Below are positions 5,130-7,815 of a stretch of DNA of 7,815 nucleotides, piece by piece (the first letter of the stretch is position 1; the number at the start of each line of letters is the position of its first letter). The position numbers were made by a program, and so were the translations under genes. The notes below the pieces were generated by a model. The model worked only from the letters and a program-made list of their open reading frames with translations. It did not search any database and had not been told where the DNA came from. Source of the stretch: Gemmatimonas sp. UBA2094 (GTDB lineage: Bacteria > Gemmatimonadota > Gemmatimonadetes > Gemmatimonadales > Gemmatimonadaceae). The DNA lies in contig DCZC01000053.1 in assembly GCA_002331565.1 (NCBI GenBank), positions 5,221 to 13,035 on the forward strand. Direction: 5' to 3'.

Positions 5130-6526
5130 GTTCCATCGCGCTCGAACCGTCCGCCGAGTCCGACGCCGTCGCCCGCAAGCGCATCCTCACGGTGCTCTTC
5201 GCAGGCGTCTTCATGGCCGCGCTGGACGCGGCGGTCATCGCCCCCGCCATTCCGGCGCTGCGCGGCGCCTTCGGGGTGGACAACCGGCAGATCGGCCTGG
5301 TGACGATCGTCTTCAGCCTCTGCTCGCTCACCAGCACGGCGCTCATGGCCGCGCTGAGCGATCGCTTCGGGCGACGGACCATCTACCTCATGGACATCGC
5401 GGGATTCGCGATCGGCTCGCTGATCATCGCCCGGTCGGGCAGCTTCGGGGTGCTGCTGTTCGGCCGAGCCGTGCAGGGATTGAGCGCCGGCGGCATCACG
5501 CCGACCGCGAGTGCGGTAGTGGGCGATACGTTTCCGCCGGAACAGCGCGGCAGGATCCTCGGACTCATCGGCGCGACGTTCGGCATGGCGTTTCTCGTCG
5601 GTCCCATTCTCGCGTCGGTGTTGCTCGTGGTGGCCAGCTGGCAATGGATCTTCCTCGTGAACTTGCCGTTCGCCGCCGTCGTCTTCGTGATGGGCCATCG
5701 GGCGCTGCCGCGGGTCCCGCGTCCGGCCGCGTTGCCGCCATTCGACTACATCGGGATCACGACGCTGGCGCTCATGCTCGCGGGGCTGACACTCGGCATC
5801 AACCGCGCGGTGGACACGCTCACCGGGCTTACGCTGTGGCCCGGGCTGCTGCTCACGGCGGCCGTTGCGGTGCCGGTGCTCGTCTTCGTGGAGCGCCGCG
5901 CCGCGCAGCCGATCGTGCCGTTGTCGCTGTTCGCTTCGCGCCAGCTGCGCACCACATGGGTGTTGTGCACGGGCGCCGGTTTTGGCATGGGCAGCGTGAT
6001 CTTCATTTCGTCGGTGGCGGTCGCCGCGTTCGGCACCGTGCCCAGCAAGGCCGGCCTGCTGCTGCTGCCGCTCGTGCTGTGTTCGGCGGCGGCGTCGGCG
6101 CTTTTCGGACGTTGGCAGAACCGCCTCGGGCCGCGTCGCGTGATGCTCAGCGGGTTCGGCACGCTGGCCATCGGCTCGCTGCTGGTCGGCATCGCGGCGC
6201 ACATCTTCTGGGTGTTCATCGTCGCCACGCTGTTCATCGGTGCCGGTGTGGGCATCGTGGTCGGCGGGACCTTGCGCACCGTGGTGCTCGACGAGGTGGA
6301 CGCCAGTCAGCGCACGGCGGCTCAGGCACTCGTGAACATCGGCATCGCCATCGGCAACCTCATGGTGGTGGCGGTGCTGAGCGCCCTTGCCGATCGTGCC
6401 GGCGGCGGCCTCGTGGGCCTCGAGCGTGCCTATCTCGCCGCCACGGGGGTGATGTTCGTGATGATGGCCATCAGCATGCGGCTGCAGACGCGGCTGCCGT
6501 TGCCGTTGCCGGTGCGGCCGGCGTAA
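5126..6526 (+). CDS. MFS exporter, DHA2 (EmrB/QacA-like, 14-helix) family
   Basis: The 466-residue product is an inner-membrane proton-driven transporter with about 14 hydrophobic helices (roughly 20-45, 57-76, 87-103, 107-132, 144-168, 173-191, 207-227, 236-256, 277-302, 308-328, 337-358, 361-385, 397-421, 436-452). MFS signatures are present: an acidic residue in helix 1 in a DHA2-type context (L-D-A-A-V, Asp34), motif A in loop 2-3 (L-S-D-R-F-G-R-R, 77-84), motif B in helix 4 with Arg114, the drug-antiporter motif C in helix 5 (G-x5-G-P, ending at Pro160), and W-x-W-I-F-L-V-N-L-P (172-181). The family exports drugs or metabolites; the cargo here cannot be told. I chose ATG 5126 because it gives the normal short cytoplasmic N-terminus. 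A start at 5072 would add an atypical Cys-rich 18 residues. The gene diverges from the FAD-oxidoreductase cluster, and its stop lies 2 bp from the stop of the next convergent gene. Confidence 0.9.
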   Translation: MSSIALEPSAESDAVARKRILTVLFAGVFMAALDAAVIAPAIPALRGAFGVDNRQIGLVTIVFSLCSLTSTALMAALSDRFGRRTIYLMDIAGFAIGSLIIARSGSFGVLLFGRAVQGLSAGGITPTASAVVGDTFPPEQRGRILGLIGATFGMAFLVGPILASVLLVVASWQWIFLVNLPFAAVVFVMGHRALPRVPRPAALPPFDYIGITTLALMLAGLTLGINRAVDTLTGLTLWPGLLLTAAVAVPVLVFVERRAAQPIVPLSLFASRQLRTTWVLCTGAGFGMGSVIFISSVAVAAFGTVPSKAGLLLLPLVLCSAAASALFGRWQNRLGPRRVMLSGFGTLAIGSLLVGIAAHIFWVFIVATLFIGAGVGIVVGGTLRTVVLDEVDASQRTAAQALVNIGIAIGNLMVVAVLSALADRAGGGLVGLERAYLAATGVMFVMMAISMRLQTRLPLPLPVRPA

Positions 6527-6528
6527 GG

Positions 6529-7455
6529 CTACGGGGCCCGCTCGGAGTACCGCTCCTTGGCCGTGAACTTCTCGAGCCGCCACGGTGGATTGGCCAGTCC
6601 GCCGTAGGCGTGGTCGCGCAGCCACTGCTGCTCGGCTTCGACGTCTTCCTCGTAGACGTCCTTGAACCACGTCTTCTGCCGCGTGGGACTTCCGGGAAAC
6701 CACTTGTAGCCGCGCGCCCGCAGCAGCTCCTTCGATTCGATCGGTGAGCCGATCGCCGACAGGCGCACCGTGGTGCGACGGGCCCGCTCGAGCAGCCGCG
6801 TGAGCGGCGTGGCCTCGCCGTCGCGGGGCACCGCGAGCACGTGGAGGGTGGCGAGGCAGTCGTCGCCGGCGCGATGACCCGTATGGAATTCGTCGCACAG
6901 CTGAAAGAGCAGGTAGTCCAGCTTCGCGCCGCGGCACCCGAAGCTCGCCCATGGTACGTCGTTGAGTGAGCAGCCCCAGTGCTTCGTGGCGAAGTCGGGG
7001 AAGCGCCGCTCGAGGATGCGCCGGTCGAACGAGGCGTTGTGCGCGATTACGAGGTGCGCGCGGGCGATCTCCTCCTGCACCGCCGCATCGTCGATGCGCT
7101 GTCCGCGCACCATGTCGTCGGTGATGCCGGTGATCAGCGAGGCTTCGGGCGGAATGGGAATGCCGGGATCCTCGAACCATTCGCGTTTGGTGTCCACGGC
7201 GTACACGCGCCCGGCGCCGTCGAACTCGAAGGGTACGAGCCCGAGCTCGATGATGCGATCGCTGGCGGTGTCGAGACCGGTCGTTTCCACGTCCACCACG
7301 AGCCCGCGGCGCAGCACGGTGTCGGGAGCCGGGCCGCTGTAGCGTGCCCGCGCTTCGAACTTCCGCAGTACGCGGAAATTGCCTGTCGCCTCGAGCACGT
7401 CGATCATCTGCGCGAGTTCGTTGGGGCTGGGCGATTCCGTTATGTTTCCCGACAT
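6529..7455 (-). CDS. DnaQ-like DEDDh 3'-5' exonuclease with C-terminal extension
   Basis: This 308-residue protein has a DNA polymerase III epsilon-type exonuclease domain at about 50-210. Exo I is V-D-V-E-T-T-G (54-60; metal ligands Asp55 and Glu57). Exo II is H-N-A-S-F-D (139-144; Asp144). Exo III is H-R-A-G-D-D (194-199; His194 and Asp199, the H-x4-D of the DEDDh class). It should trim single-stranded DNA or RNA 3' ends with two metal ions. A 50-residue N-terminal helical lead (L-A-Q-M-I-D-V-L-E-A-T-G) and a C-terminal part (about 235-285) with R-G-Y-K-W-F and an acidic Trp-rich run set it apart from the replicative epsilon subunit, so it is probably a repair or processing enzyme. GGAAG five bases before the ATG at 7455 supports that start; Met17 is an alternative. 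The start codon shares CATG with the divergent thioredoxin gene. Confidence 0.88.
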   Translation of the reverse strand: MSGNITESPSPNELAQMIDVLEATGNFRVLRKFEARARYSGPAPDTVLRRGLVVDVETTGLDTASDRIIELGLVPFEFDGAGRVYAVDTKREWFEDPGIPIPPEASLITGITDDMVRGQRIDDAAVQEEIARAHLVIAHNASFDRRILERRFPDFATKHWGCSLNDVPWASFGCRGAKLDYLLFQLCDEFHTGHRAGDDCLATLHVLAVPRDGEATPLTRLLERARRTTVRLSAIGSPIESKELLRARGYKWFPGSPTRQKTWFKDVYEEDVEAEQQWLRDHAYGGLANPPWRLEKFTAKERYSERAP

Positions 7456-7815
7456 GAACGCTTCCGTAGTTCCTGCTGCCGTGACCGACGCCGAATTCGC
7501 GGCGCGCGTGCTTCAGTCGCCGGTGCCGGTGCTGGTGGATGTGTGGGCCGCATGGTGCCAGCCGTGTGTAACCCTCAAGCCGGTGATGCAGCGGCTAGCT
7601 GAAAGCTACAGCGGGCGGGCGACAGTGCTCACCCTCGACGCCGACACCAACCTCGAAATGGTCACGGCGTTCGACGTGCGGGCCCTGCCCACGGTGCTCC
7701 TCTTCGACCGCGGGGCGCTCGTGGCCCGGCAGAGCGGGGCCCAGTCGCTCGCCACCTACGTGGCGCTGCTCGATGGGCAGCTGGCCGCGCGCAGCGCGGG
7801 GCAGGCGCCGCAGGC
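7454..7815 (+). CDS. Thioredoxin-family protein, 3' end outside the window
   Basis: The open frame runs to the window edge, giving 120 full codons. It shows a thioredoxin fold: V-L-V-D-V-W-A-A (26-33), the redox motif W-C-Q-P-C (34-38; Cys35 and Cys38), D-A-D-T-N (62-66), and the cis-proline loop L-P-T (78-80), followed by V-L-L-F-D-R-G. Such proteins reduce disulphides in the cytoplasm; no signal peptide is present. The active site has Gln where classical thioredoxin has Gly, which usually shifts redox potential or partner choice. A classical thioredoxin would be ending near residue 110, but here the frame continues into an Ala/Gln-rich stretch, so a longer C-terminus or second domain is likely. 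Starts are ATG 7454 or, in frame, ATG 7442; neither has a clear Shine-Dalgarno. Both overlap the divergent exonuclease gene. Confidence 0.87.
   Translation, partial: MNASVVPAAVTDAEFAARVLQSPVPVLVDVWAAWCQPCVTLKPVMQRLAESYSGRATVLTLDADTNLEMVTAFDVRALPTVLLFDRGALVARQSGAQSLATYVALLDGQLAARSAGQAPQ

Noticed and set aside
5110..6747. A 545-codon plus-strand frame over the MFS gene
   Set aside because: Arg/His/Ala/Gly-rich shadow of the MFS gene in another frame. The MFS frame has complete family motifs and this one has none.
4967..7180. A 737-codon open frame on the minus strand, antisense to the MFS gene and overlapping the exonuclease gene in another frame
   Set aside because: Its translation is dominated by His, Arg, Glu and Gln with no domain, as expected for the complement of a GC-rich membrane-protein gene. 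Both strands are already explained by genes with clear motifs.

Overview
The window is GC-rich chromosomal DNA with dense genes, almost no spacer, and coding third positions dominated by G and C. It looks like a free-living Gram-negative-type bacterium. A secretion or pilus platform protein (PilC/GspF), an exported barrel-like protein with an Ala-Gln signal cleavage site, and a CIA30 protein beside flavoproteins would all fit Gemmatimonadota. That placement is an inference from general character, not from a marker gene. No rRNA, tRNA, CRISPR array, insertion sequence or phage gene is visible.

Left part (1-1594). The last 14 codons of a PilC/GspF-type membrane protein enter at the left edge. 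A convergent gene (162-770, minus) encodes an unrecognised protein with a four-cysteine zinc ribbon, and a fair promoter lies just upstream of its start. Across a 224-bp divergent spacer, a plus-strand gene (995-1594) encodes a small exported protein, probably beta-rich.

Middle (1604-4979, minus strand). This looks like one transcription unit, read from right to left. It holds an HI0933/YhiN-type FAD oxidoreductase, a candidate 28-codon microgene (ATGA overlap), an iodotyrosine-deiodinase-like nitroreductase, a CIA30-family protein (ATGA overlap), a doubtful 85-codon ORF, and a maltose/galactoside O-acetyltransferase-type enzyme. Two flavoproteins and a CIA30 protein in tight coupling suggest a shared redox role, but the substrate cannot be read from the sequence.

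Right part (4980-7815). Divergent from that unit is a 14-helix DHA2-type MFS exporter. It is preceded by a short ORF that has the only good Shine-Dalgarno sequence and overlaps the MFS start by ATGA. Two bases after the MFS stop, a convergent gene encodes a DnaQ-like DEDDh 3'-5' exonuclease with a C-terminal extension. Its start codon shares a CATG with the start of a divergent thioredoxin-fold gene, which runs off the right edge.

I see no large undescribed system. The points most worth a second look are the deiodinase-like active site and its operon, two candidate micro-ORFs with ATGA coupling, and the shared CATG divergent start.
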